In this document: positions 16,771 to 24,005 of the stretch, one piece after another
Layout of the letters: the number at the start of each line of letters is the position of its first letter
How positions within the stretch are numbered: position 1 is the stretch's first letter
DNA from: Streptomyces sp. NRRL S-646
GTDB lineage: Bacteria > Actinomycetota > Actinomycetes > Streptomycetales > Streptomycetaceae
Length of the DNA stretch: 64,000 nucleotides
Reading direction: 5' to 3'
Assembly (NCBI RefSeq): GCF_000720765.1
Contig: NZ_JODC01000022.1
Coordinates: 60,703 to 124,702, forward strand
Made by a program: the position numbers and the translations under genes
The notes under the pieces: generated by a model
Databases searched by the model: none
What the model was told of the DNA's origin: nothing
The model's input: the letters and a program-made list of their open reading frames with translations, nothing else

Positions 16771-16872
16771 TTCCGGATCTTCCGAGACCGGTCCGGCGGT
16801 GGTGACGACGGCCCTTGCCCACCGCCGGGCCTCACAACTCCCCCGTCCACGGGCTCTGGCAGGGTGGTGCGC

Positions 16873-17763
16873 ATGAGCAGCGCGATCGCCGACGAGTTCG
16901 AGACGCACCGCCCGCGGCTGTTCGGCCTCGCCTACCGCCTGCTGGGCTCGGCCGACGAGGCGGAGGACACGGTCCAGGACGCCTATCTGCGTTTCAGCGG
17001 GGCCGACCGCACGGGCATCGAGTACCCGGGGGCCTGGCTGGCCAAGGTCGTCACCAACCTCTGCCTCACCCGTCTGACCTCGGCCCGCGCCCGGCGCGAG
17101 CACTACGTCGGAACCTGGCTGCCGGAGCCCGTGATCACCTCGGACGGCACGCTCGGCCCGCTGGAGTCGGCCGAGCAGCGCGATGCCGTGTCGATGGCGA
17201 TGCTGATCCTGCTGGAGCGGCTCAGCCCGACCGAGCGCGCGGTGTACGTGCTGCGGGAGGCGTTCGGGTACGGGCACCGCGAGATCGCCGGCGTACTGGA
17301 CCTGAGCGAGGCCAACTGCCGTCAGCTGTACCGGCGGGCGGTGCAGCGGGTGGGCGAGGACCGGTCCCGTTTCGAGCCGGCGCCCCAGCGCCAGGAAGAG
17401 CTCGTCGCGTCGTTCCTCACGGCGGCCCGGGACGGGGATCTGGCCGGGCTGGAGAAGCTGCTCACCGCGGACGTGGTCTGGTCCAGCGACGGCGGCGGCA
17501 AGGTCAGCGCGGCCCGGCGGCCGGTCGAGGGGCTGGACAAGGTGGCGCGGCTCGCGGTGGGCGGCGCCGAGCGGTTCGCGGCCGGCCTGGACTTCACGGC
17601 GGCCGAGGTCAACGGCGAGACCGGACTGGCCGCGTGGGCGGGCGACGCGCTGGTCGGCATGGTCGCGTTCGAGGTGCGGGACGGTCTGATCTCGCATGTG
17701 CGGGTGGTGCTGAACCCGGACAAGCTGGGCTTCGTCCGGCGGCAGCTCGCGCGGGAGGCGTAG
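16873..17763 (+). CDS. ECF41-group RNA polymerase sigma factor (SigJ-like)
   Basis: A 296-residue sigma factor. Region 2 spans about residues 8-75 (RLFGLAYRLLGSADEAEDTV) and region 4 about 110-160 (LSPTERAVYVLREAFGYGHR). It then carries the SnoaL-like C-terminal extension that defines ECF41, with all three hallmarks: WLPEP at residues 82-86, DGGGK around 206-210 and NPDKL near 281-285. In this group the extension replaces an anti-sigma factor and tunes activity. The next gene encodes an epimerase-type protein, as expected for ECF41 loci. The ATG at 16873 is the chosen start; a GTG six bases upstream is also possible. Confidence 0.92.
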   Translation: MSSAIADEFETHRPRLFGLAYRLLGSADEAEDTVQDAYLRFSGADRTGIEYPGAWLAKVVTNLCLTRLTSARARREHYVGTWLPEPVITSDGTLGPLESAEQRDAVSMAMLILLERLSPTERAVYVLREAFGYGHREIAGVLDLSEANCRQLYRRAVQRVGEDRSRFEPAPQRQEELVASFLTAARDGDLAGLEKLLTADVVWSSDGGGKVSAARRPVEGLDKVARLAVGGAERFAAGLDFTAAEVNGETGLAAWAGDALVGMVAFEVRDGLISHVRVVLNPDKLGFVRRQLAREA

Positions 17764-17768
17764 TGGTA

Positions 17769-17795
17769 TGTCACATTCCACGCGCCTGCTCAGTC
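17769..17795 (+). promoter_or_regulatory. candidate ECF41-dependent promoter
   Basis: TGTCACA at 17769-17775 is identical to the ECF41 -35 motif as I recall it. AGTC at 17792-17795, 16 bases downstream, is one base off the CGTC -10 motif. The site lies just after the sigma-factor gene and 58 bp before the epimerase-like gene, exactly where the group's target promoter is expected. Confidence 0.7.
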
Positions 17796-17853
17796 TGAGC
17801 TGACGTAGGGCGCTCCACCCGGGAGAGCCCGGCGTCCGAAGGGGCTGAACAGC

Positions 17854-18594
17854 ATGACCACGATCCTGGTGACCGGCGGCACCGGAACCCTCGGCCGGCT
17901 CGTCACCGAGCGGCTGCGGTCGGACGGGCACGAGGTGCGGGTGCTCAGCCGTCACACCCAGCCGTACGCCGTCGATCTGCGCAAGGGCGGTGCCGGGCTG
18001 GAGGCGGCGGTCGCCGACGTGGACACGATCGTGCACTGTGCGACGACGCAGACCGGCGGTGACGAGAAGGCGGCCGAGAACCTGGTCGCGGCGGCGCGGC
18101 GGGCCGGGGTGGGGCACCTGGTCTACATCTCGATCGTCGGCGTCGACCGGGTGCCGTATCCGTACTACCGGACCAAGTTCGCCGTCGAGAAGCTCATCGA
18201 GGAGTCGGGGCTGGGCTGGACCGTGCTGCGCGCGACCCAGTTCCACGATCTGCTCGTGATGGTGTTCAAGGCGCTGGCCAAGCTGCCGGTCATGCTGCTG
18301 CCGGCGCGCGTGAGCGACCAGCCGGTCGAGGTGGCGGAGGTCGCTGCGCGGCTGGCCGAACTGGCCGCCGGCGCTCCCGCGGGGCGGGTCGAGGACATGG
18401 GCGGGCCGGAGATCCGGACATTCGAGTCGCTGGCGCGCGCGTACCTGAAGGCGACCGGGCGTCGGCGGGCGGTGGTGAACGTGCCGCTGTGGGGCAGGGC
18501 GTACCGGCAGTTTCGCAACGGTGGCCACCTCGCGCCGGAACACGCCGTCGGCAAGGGGACGTTCGAGGAGTACCTCGCCGGGCCGCGCGGATGA
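17854..18594 (+). CDS. NAD(P)-binding epimerase/NmrA-like protein, ECF41 target
   Basis: A 246-residue atypical short-chain dehydrogenase. The Rossmann glycine motif is TTILVTGGTGTLGRLVTERL at the N-terminus. The segment HLVYISIVGVDRVPYPYYRT holds the YxxxK-like region, though the usual catalytic Tyr-x3-Lys is replaced by YYRTK. The ECF41 sigma factor upstream is of the group known to regulate 'COE' genes (carboxymuconolactone decarboxylase, oxidoreductase or epimerase). Substrate unknown. Its stop overlaps the ATG of the next, broken, gene (ATGA). Confidence 0.85.
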   Translation: MTTILVTGGTGTLGRLVTERLRSDGHEVRVLSRHTQPYAVDLRKGGAGLEAAVADVDTIVHCATTQTGGDEKAAENLVAAARRAGVGHLVYISIVGVDRVPYPYYRTKFAVEKLIEESGLGWTVLRATQFHDLLVMVFKALAKLPVMLLPARVSDQPVEVAEVAARLAELAAGAPAGRVEDMGGPEIRTFESLARAYLKATGRRRAVVNVPLWGRAYRQFRNGGHLAPEHAVGKGTFEEYLAGPRG

Positions 18595-18755
18595 GCCGCC
18601 GCGACCGGCTCCGCACGGGCTTCGGGCTGCTCGCCGGTGTGCAGGTGCTGCTCGGCCTGTGGATCCTGCTGCTGCCGGCACCATCTGGAAGTGGCGCTGG
18701 GTGTCGCTGCTCCCGCCGTACAACGAGCATCTGAGCGCTCCGCGGGAAATGCGGT
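18591..18755 (+). pseudogene. broken small membrane-protein gene
   Basis: An ATG at 18591, overlapping the previous stop, opens MSRRDRLRTGFGLLAGVQVL, then LGLWILLLP: a basic start and one membrane helix. The frame then shifts. In the next frame the DNA reads WKWRWVSLLPPYNEHLS (about 18687-18735), a motif I associate with the second segment of a small streptomycete membrane-protein family. The helix and this motif are normally separated by about 20 more residues, so an internal deletion with frameshift is likely. Coding sequence stops completely where repeat copy B begins at about 18760. In frame the product would be only 47 residues, ending at 18734. Confidence 0.65.
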
Positions 18756-18759
18756 GTCT

Positions 18760-18816
18760 CGGCTGCGGGCACATCGTGGCTGGTCGCGCAGTTCCCCGCG
18801 CCCCTTCGAGGCGCTG
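18760..18816 (+). repeat. intergenic repeat copy B, inside gene debris
   Basis: CGGCTGCGGGCACATCGTGG, CTGGTCGCGCAGTTCCCCGC and GCCCCTTCGAGGCGCTG. It is the shorter variant of the repeat family, lacking the GGCGGAGCCGC core. It abuts the broken membrane-protein gene and precedes the ROK gene stop. Confidence 0.65.
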
Positions 18817-18873
18817 CACGACCGCACCCGTCGCTGAGCTGGAGCCCGTCGCATACCGCTCGGGAGGCACGGA

Positions 18874-20187
18874 TCACCGCGCGGACCACCGCCCGGGCGG
18901 CGCGAACAGCTCGTCCTGAGCGCCGTCCCGCGCGGTGAGCAGGGCTCCGCGGAGTACGGCACTGCCACCGAGGGCGCTCGCTCGGACCTCGGTGGGCAGC
19001 GGGGACATACGGCGGACCCGTTCGGCCACGCGGGCGGCGAGTCCGTCGCCGCCCGCCTGGCCGACCTCGCCGCCGAGGACGAGGCAGCCGGGGTCGAGGA
19101 TCGCCACCACGGAGGCGACACCGACGGCAAGGCGATCGGCGAGGGCGTCGAGGAAACGGGCGGCGGACAGGCTCTCGCTCGATTGCCCGGGCGGCACCAC
19201 CGTCCTCCCGACATCCCCCGAAACCGCTGCCTCGGGCACTCCGCCGACCCCCGAAACCGCTGCCTCGGCCACCCCGCCGACCCCCGAAACCAGCCCCACC
19301 GCCGCCCGCACCACCCCGGCGGCAACGGGCTCATGCGCCGGCCCCTCCGCCGTCAGCCCGTGCTCCCGTGCCAGCTCCACGATCGCCGCCGAGCCCGCCA
19401 GTGAGTGGAATCCCCCGTCGCAGTCCGTCGCCGAGGGCAGGGCGGTCGTCCCCGGTACGGGCAGGAAGCCGATCTCCCCGGTGCCGCCGGAGGCGCCGCG
19501 GCGCAGAGTGCCTTCCAGGACCACGGCCGCGCCGGTGCCGTGGCCGAGCCACAGCAGGACGAAGGTGTCGCGGTCCTGGGCGGCACCGTCGCGCTGTTCG
19601 GCGAGTGCCGCGAGGTTGGTCTCGTTCTCGACGCTGACGCGGGCCTCGGGGAGGCGCTCCTGGAGGGCGGCGACGAGGCGGCGGTGCCACTCGGGCAGGC
19701 CCGAGGAGTCGCGGAGTTCGCCGGTGGACGGGTCGATCAGGCCAGGGGCGCCGATTCCGACGGTGTGGAGACGGTCGGCGCCGGCCTCCTTCGCCACGCG
19801 TTCGACCAGCGCGACCGCCTGCTCCACCGCCGGGCCGGTCCCCGTCTCGCCGCCGATCGGCAGGGACGCCTCGGCGAGCACCCGGCCGACCAGGTCGGAG
19901 ACGACCACGGACACGCCCTCGGTACGGACGTCCAGGGCAGCGAGATGCGCGCGGTCCGCGACGATCCCGTACAGCTTCGCGTTCGGTCCGCGCCGCTGCT
20001 CCCCCGCCTCCCCGACCACGGTGAGCAGGCCGGACACGGTGAGGCGCTCCACCAGGTCGGCGACCGTCGGCCGCGACAGTCCGGTCAGCTGCTTCAACTG
20101 GCCTGCCGTCAACGGGCCCTCCTGCTGCAGCAGACGCAGGGCGAGCCGGTCGTTGATGGCCCGGGCGGTGCTGGGGGATGCGGGCAT
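18874..20187 (-). CDS. ROK-family transcriptional repressor / sugar kinase-like regulator
   Basis: A 437-residue protein. The N-terminal winged helix (residues about 10-65) includes LLQQEGPLTAGQLKQLTGLS and RPTVADLVERLTVSGLL. The sugar kinase-like ROK domain has VGIGAPGLIDPSTGELRDS, LLWLGHGTGAAVVLEGTLRR and GASGGTGEIGFLPV. The zinc-binding CxCGxxGC signature is reduced to PSATDCDGGFHSLAG, so zinc binding is doubtful. Residues about 298-326 are a repeat-expanded Gly/Val/Ala insertion. It diverges from an MFS gene it probably represses in the absence of a sugar ligand. The ATG at 20185-20187 gives the standard N-terminus. Confidence 0.88.
   Translation of the reverse strand: MPASPSTARAINDRLALRLLQQEGPLTAGQLKQLTGLSRPTVADLVERLTVSGLLTVVGEAGEQRRGPNAKLYGIVADRAHLAALDVRTEGVSVVVSDLVGRVLAEASLPIGGETGTGPAVEQAVALVERVAKEAGADRLHTVGIGAPGLIDPSTGELRDSSGLPEWHRRLVAALQERLPEARVSVENETNLAALAEQRDGAAQDRDTFVLLWLGHGTGAAVVLEGTLRRGASGGTGEIGFLPVPGTTALPSATDCDGGFHSLAGSAAIVELAREHGLTAEGPAHEPVAAGVVRAAVGLVSGVGGVAEAAVSGVGGVPEAAVSGDVGRTVVPPGQSSESLSAARFLDALADRLAVGVASVVAILDPGCLVLGGEVGQAGGDGLAARVAERVRRMSPLPTEVRASALGGSAVLRGALLTARDGAQDELFAPPGRWSAR
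19209..19295. repeat. 33-bp in-frame tandem repeat within the ROK gene
   Basis: Units begin at about 19209, 19245 and 19278; the last two are exactly 33 bp apart, start CGACCCCCGAAACC and are nearly identical. In the protein they give VSGVGGVAEAA, VSGVGGVPEAA and a partial VSGDVG. The repeat keeps the frame and sits in the C-terminal part of the ROK domain. Confidence 0.85.
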
Positions 20188-20258
20188 GCCGGGATCCTTC
20201 CAGATCGGCGGGACCGGGCCGAGGCGGGCGTGCGTCCGGGCGGCCGACAATCCTCTAT

Positions 20259-20281
20259 CTATCAGGCAGGGTTCCTGATAG
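20259..20281. promoter_or_regulatory. palindromic operator between ROK and MFS genes
   Basis: CTATCAGG (20259-20266) and CCTGATAG (20274-20281) form a perfect 8-bp inverted repeat with a 7-bp spacer. It is the most AT-rich spot of the 142-bp divergent gap and a natural binding site for the dimeric ROK regulator. Confidence 0.65.
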
Positions 20282-20329
20282 TTTACGCGACGCCGGTGGG
20301 AACCGTATGGGGAAGGGGAGGGGCCGAGA

Positions 20330-21541
20330 ATGAGCGACGTGGTCTACGACCTGCGCGAGGTGAGGCGGGCCCGGTATGCCGTGGCCGCCGTGTTCGCCGT
20401 GCACGGCGCCGTCACCGGTTCGTTCGCGACCCGCGTGCCGTGGGTCCAGGAGCATGCCTCGCTGAGTGCCGGACAGCTCGGCTTCGCCCTCGCGTTCACC
20501 GCGTTCGGTGCGTCCTGCTCCATGCCGCTGGCCGGGCGGATCAGTCACCGTTTCGGGAGCCGTACGGCGCTGCGCGGCCTGATCGCGCTGTGGACGCTCT
20601 CCCTCGTCCTGCCGTCGCTCGCGCCGAACATGCTCACGCTGTGCCTGGCGATGTTCGCGTACGGGGCGAGCGCGGGCATGGCCGACGTCGCGATGAACGC
20701 GCTCGGGGTCGAGGTGGAGCGGCTGCTCGACAGGTCGATCATGTCGAGCCTGCACGGCATGTGGAGCGCGGGCGCGCTGATCGGCTCGGCGGCCGGCACG
20801 CTCGCCGCGCACCTCGGTTCGGACGCGCGCCTGCACTTCGCGCTGGCGGCGGCCACCCTCACTCTGCTCGGCGTGCCGGCCTGCCGCTGGGTGCTCGACG
20901 TACAGGCCACCGAGGACGAGGAGCCGCCGCCGAGGTTCGCGCTGCCGCCGAAGTCCGCGCTGCTGATCGGCACCGTCGGCTTCTGCGCGGTGTTCGCGGA
21001 GGGCGCCAGCCTCGACTGGTCGGCGGTCTATCTGCGCGACCAGCTCGACACCTCGGCGGGCCTGGCCGCCGCGTGCACGACCGGTTTCATGCTCACCATG
21101 GCGGTGGCCCGGCTCGTGGGTGACGTGGTGGTCAACCGCTTCGGCGCGGTCCGCACCGTGCGGGCGGGCGGCGGACTGGCGGTCCTGGGCGGGCTGCTCA
21201 TCGTCGTCGCGGGTCATCCGGCCGTGGCGATGGGCGGTTTCGCGCTGCTCGGCCTCGGCATCGCGGTCGTCGTGCCGCTGTGCTTCGCGGCGGCGGGCCG
21301 CAGCGGCCCGAACCCGAGTCAGGCCATCGCGGGCGTCGCGACCATCACGTACACCTCGGGCCTGATCGCACCCAGCCTCATCGGCGGGGTGGCGCAGGCG
21401 ACGAGCCTGATGGTGTCGTTCATGCTGGTGACGGTCCTGGCGTGCGGTCTCGCGGCCTTCGCGGGCGTTCTGCGCACCGGCGACCGCAGCCGCCCGGAGG
21501 TCAGCCGTCCGAGCGCAGCAGTTCCCGACCCGCGGCCCTGA
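20330..21541 (+). CDS. MFS transporter
   Basis: A 403-residue 12-helix transporter. The N-terminal half includes VAAVFAVHGAVTGSFATRVP and the loop motif GRISHRFGSRTALRGLI. A cytoplasmic linker with DVQATEDEEPPPRF separates the halves, and the second half repeats the fold (LVGDVVVNRFGAVRTVRAGG). It resembles the FucP/YbjJ-like branch with DVAMNALGVEVE in helix 4. With a divergent ROK regulator it probably handles a sugar or sugar-like compound. It overlaps the convergent thioesterase gene by 41 bp at the 3' end. Confidence 0.87.
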   Translation: MSDVVYDLREVRRARYAVAAVFAVHGAVTGSFATRVPWVQEHASLSAGQLGFALAFTAFGASCSMPLAGRISHRFGSRTALRGLIALWTLSLVLPSLAPNMLTLCLAMFAYGASAGMADVAMNALGVEVERLLDRSIMSSLHGMWSAGALIGSAAGTLAAHLGSDARLHFALAAATLTLLGVPACRWVLDVQATEDEEPPPRFALPPKSALLIGTVGFCAVFAEGASLDWSAVYLRDQLDTSAGLAAACTTGFMLTMAVARLVGDVVVNRFGAVRTVRAGGGLAVLGGLLIVVAGHPAVAMGGFALLGLGIAVVVPLCFAAAGRSGPNPSQAIAGVATITYTSGLIAPSLIGGVAQATSLMVSFMLVTVLACGLAAFAGVLRTGDRSRPEVSRPSAAVPDPRP

Positions 21542-21959
21542 ACCCCTCGCTCCACGGCGCGGGGCGCATCGTCTCCGAGTCCAGCCGCACCAGCACCCGG
21601 ATGCCGTGCGCGTATGTCGTAGAGCCGTCCGGTGAGCAGAACCGGAAGCCGTAGGTCAGTCCGGTGTTGCCGAGCCGTTCCAGCCAGAGGTGGACCGCGT
21701 AGGAGCCCGGCCGGGTGACCGGGGCCTCATAGCTGATCCGGAGTTCCTTGACCGCGTTGCAGGCGTCCCCCGCCGCGGCCCAGTCACCTTCGAAGCTGAA
21801 GCCGTACCCCTGGAACAGCTCGGCCCAGGCCCGCTCGACCATCAGCGGGTAGCGGGCGTTGTGGAGCAGGCCGAGGGCGTCCAGGTCGTCGAAGTGGACG
21901 GTGACGGGGATCAGCCGGCCATGGGCCGGGGCGGGGGCGATCGTGGCTTCGGCGGTCAC
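21501..21959 (-). CDS. 4HBT-type hotdog thioesterase
   Basis: A 152-residue single-hotdog protein. VTVHFDDLDALGLLHNARYP holds the catalytic Asp of the 4-hydroxybenzoyl-CoA thioesterase group, in the usual (Y/H)xDxDxxGHxxN-like position with LLHN in place of GHVN. It hydrolyses an acyl-CoA of unknown identity. It is convergent with, and overlaps, the MFS gene. Confidence 0.87.
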   Translation of the reverse strand: MTAEATIAPAPAHGRLIPVTVHFDDLDALGLLHNARYPLMVERAWAELFQGYGFSFEGDWAAAGDACNAVKELRISYEAPVTRPGSYAVHLWLERLGNTGLTYGFRFCSPDGSTTYAHGIRVLVRLDSETMRPAPWSEGFRAAGRELLRSDG

Positions 21960-21963
21960 GGGT

Positions 21964-22029
21964 GGGGCTCCTGAGCAAGGGGACGAAGCGGTGGGGACGC
22001 TCCATCCTAAGCGGACGCTCAGGAGCCCC
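21964..22029. repeat. long-spaced perfect inverted repeat
   Basis: GGGGCTCCTGAGC (21964-21976) and GCTCAGGAGCCCC (22017-22029) are perfect 13-bp complements separated by 40 bp. The element fills the gap between the thioesterase start and the alginate-lyase-family stop. It could terminate the latter or form an operator at the thioesterase promoter. Confidence 0.6.
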
Positions 22030-22058
22030 GGTCGGGAGGGCCGCCGGAAAGGACCTGG

Positions 22059-23318
22059 TCAGCCCGCTATCGAGTCCAGCTGCTCGGCCGCCGGGCGCAG
22101 CGCCCACAGGTCACCGCCGGGCGGTGTCTCCAGCTTCGGGACGGCCTGCTGAGCGGCCTTGTCACCCGCGTCCGCCGCCGCGTGTACGACGTCGCTCGCC
22201 GCGTAGCGGTGGAACTCCAGCTCAGGGTGCGGCCATGCGGCGGAGCCGGTCGCGGCGGGCAGGAGGTAGTCGGCGGCCTTGAACAGCCCCTGCCCGTCCG
22301 ACCCTTGATAGGCCCACAGGTTCACGCCGACGTGCCGGCCGATCGCCGCGAGCCGGGTGTACGCGACCAGGTCGAAGGTGGAGTAGTGCCAGCTCCGCGT
22401 CCGGGCGAGCTCCTGCGGCTGGCTGCCGTCGGCCGCGATCTGCGGGTCGATGCGTCCCGTACGCGCGGCGAGGACGGTTCGGCGGGCCAGTGCCCGGTCG
22501 CCGGTCGCGTAGGCGAGGGCGGCGAGCTGCATGTCGTAGAAGGTGCCGTGGTTGTTGGCCGCCGCCCCCTCCTCCTTGCCGAAGGCGCTGTTCCTCAGCC
22601 AGCCGAGGAAGTCGGAATTCCACCGGGACATCCCCGTCCGGTCGGCCTTGGTCCAGCCGGGGGCGCCCGTACCGAGGATCGCCAGGGCGTCGACGACGCT
22701 GGTGTACGACTGCGAGAAGTCGATGATGCCGATGGCCCGGCCGTCGTACTTGCATGGGATGAACTGGGCGTGGTCGAGGTTGGGGTTCATGCGGGTGGCC
22801 GGGGCGAGGAACCAGGTGCGCAGGACCTGGGCCGCCTTTTCGGCGTAGGCCCGCTTGCCGGTGTAGTACCAGGCCAGGGACAGGTCGTAGGCCGAGTCGA
22901 AGACCTTCTCGACGTCCTGGCGGTCGGTGCCGGAGTCGACCTCGGGGTTGCGCTGTCCGTCCCGTTGGACATACGGGCAGCCCCACGGGTTGTCGGCCGT
23001 CGGGGCCCGGGTGGGCCACCAGTAGGGGGCCTGGCTCAGGTATTCGTGGAGGTCGCCGCCGGGTGCCGGCTTCGGCTTGTCGACGACCGTCCAGGAGCCC
23101 TGGGTCAGCCAGTTGTCGGCGCGGGTCGTCAACTCCCCCAGGGCGCGCTGCAGTTGTGGATCGCCCTGATCCAGGCGGAGCTTCGTCCGCTGCAGCCGGG
23201 CGCCGTCGAGGACGGCGGTGTCGGGAGCCATGGGGGCCGCGTGCGCGGAGGGGACGAGGACGGCTGCGAGGGTCACCACCGCGGCCAGCAGGACGGCGGC
23301 ACGGGATCTTCCACTCAT
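22059..23318 (-). CDS. secreted alginate-lyase-family protein
   Basis: A 419-residue exported protein of the alginate lyase (PF05426) alpha/alpha-barrel family. A Sec signal peptide ends near residue 27 (LAAVLVPSAHA). Family landmarks are QAPYWWPTRAP, a conserved helical region WYYTGKRAYAEKAAQVLRTW and ANNHGTFYDMQLAALAYATG, in which the NNHG motif is catalytic. It probably degrades an external uronate-rich polysaccharide. GGAG lies about 8 bases before the ATG at 23316-23318. Confidence 0.88.
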   Translation of the reverse strand: MSGRSRAAVLLAAVVTLAAVLVPSAHAAPMAPDTAVLDGARLQRTKLRLDQGDPQLQRALGELTTRADNWLTQGSWTVVDKPKPAPGGDLHEYLSQAPYWWPTRAPTADNPWGCPYVQRDGQRNPEVDSGTDRQDVEKVFDSAYDLSLAWYYTGKRAYAEKAAQVLRTWFLAPATRMNPNLDHAQFIPCKYDGRAIGIIDFSQSYTSVVDALAILGTGAPGWTKADRTGMSRWNSDFLGWLRNSAFGKEEGAAANNHGTFYDMQLAALAYATGDRALARRTVLAARTGRIDPQIAADGSQPQELARTRSWHYSTFDLVAYTRLAAIGRHVGVNLWAYQGSDGQGLFKAADYLLPAATGSAAWPHPELEFHRYAASDVVHAAADAGDKAAQQAVPKLETPPGGDLWALRPAAEQLDSIAG

Positions 23319-23520
23319 CGAGCACTCCGATCCATCGAACGAGGGGTCAGGAATGTGAACGCAGTTCATGAGTAGGACCGTGCGAGCGTAAAGGCGCACG
23401 GCAGCCGTGACAATGGTCCGAACCGTCTTCAGCGCTCGTACCGCCCTGCGCGGATCACCGCGGCCACGCCCACGAAGGACAGGGAGCAGGGCCGCAGGAC
23501 CAGCAAACTCACTGACCACT

Positions 23521-24005
23521 GGCGACCTCTCCGGCGTCGGCAAGGCGGACTGGGTCGGGCTGCCGTCCTTCCACGGACCGTCATTCCAGTGGTCGGCGAT
23601 CCTCGTGGCACTCCCGGTCGTGATCGCCCTGGTCGCCGAGAACGCCGGGCACGTCAAGGCGGTCGGTGAGATGGCCGGCGACCCCCTGGACGACAGACCG
23701 GGCACGGCGATCGCGGCCGACGGCATGGGCTCGGTGCTGTCCACCGCGGTCGGCGGCCCGCCCACTGGGCCGCCGCCGGTTTCGCCCTTCTCTTCGGCCT
23801 CAGCCCGAAGTTCGGCGCAGACGTGGCCGCGATCCCGGGCGGCGTCCTCGGCGGCGTCAGCGTCATCCTCTACGGCGTGGTCGGCCCGCTCGGCGGGCAG
23901 ATCTGGGCCAACGCCCGGGCGGACGCCTTCGCACCCGCGCATCTCAAGACCCAGCAGCCACTCCTGGACGAGGGCACGTCCTCCTACGACGAGGCCAAGT
24001 CATAG
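23521..24005 (+). pseudogene. decayed uracil/xanthine permease (NCS2 family)
   Basis: Two fragments in different frames match consecutive parts of UraA-like permeases. Frame 1 (23521-23758) reads DLSGVGKADWVGLPSF, then ILVALPVVIALVAENAGHVK and DGMGSVLSTAVGG. Frame 3 (about 23763-24005) reads HWAAAGFALLFGLSPKFGAD, then AAIPGGVLGGVSVILYGVVG and a C-terminal ARADAFAPAHLKTQQPLLDE. The roughly 30 residues that normally join them, with the TTYAENIG-like motif, are absent, and so is the whole N-terminal half. Third-position GC bias is still strong in both pieces, so the loss is recent. The second piece runs 22 bp into the convergent GH6 gene. Confidence 0.85.
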
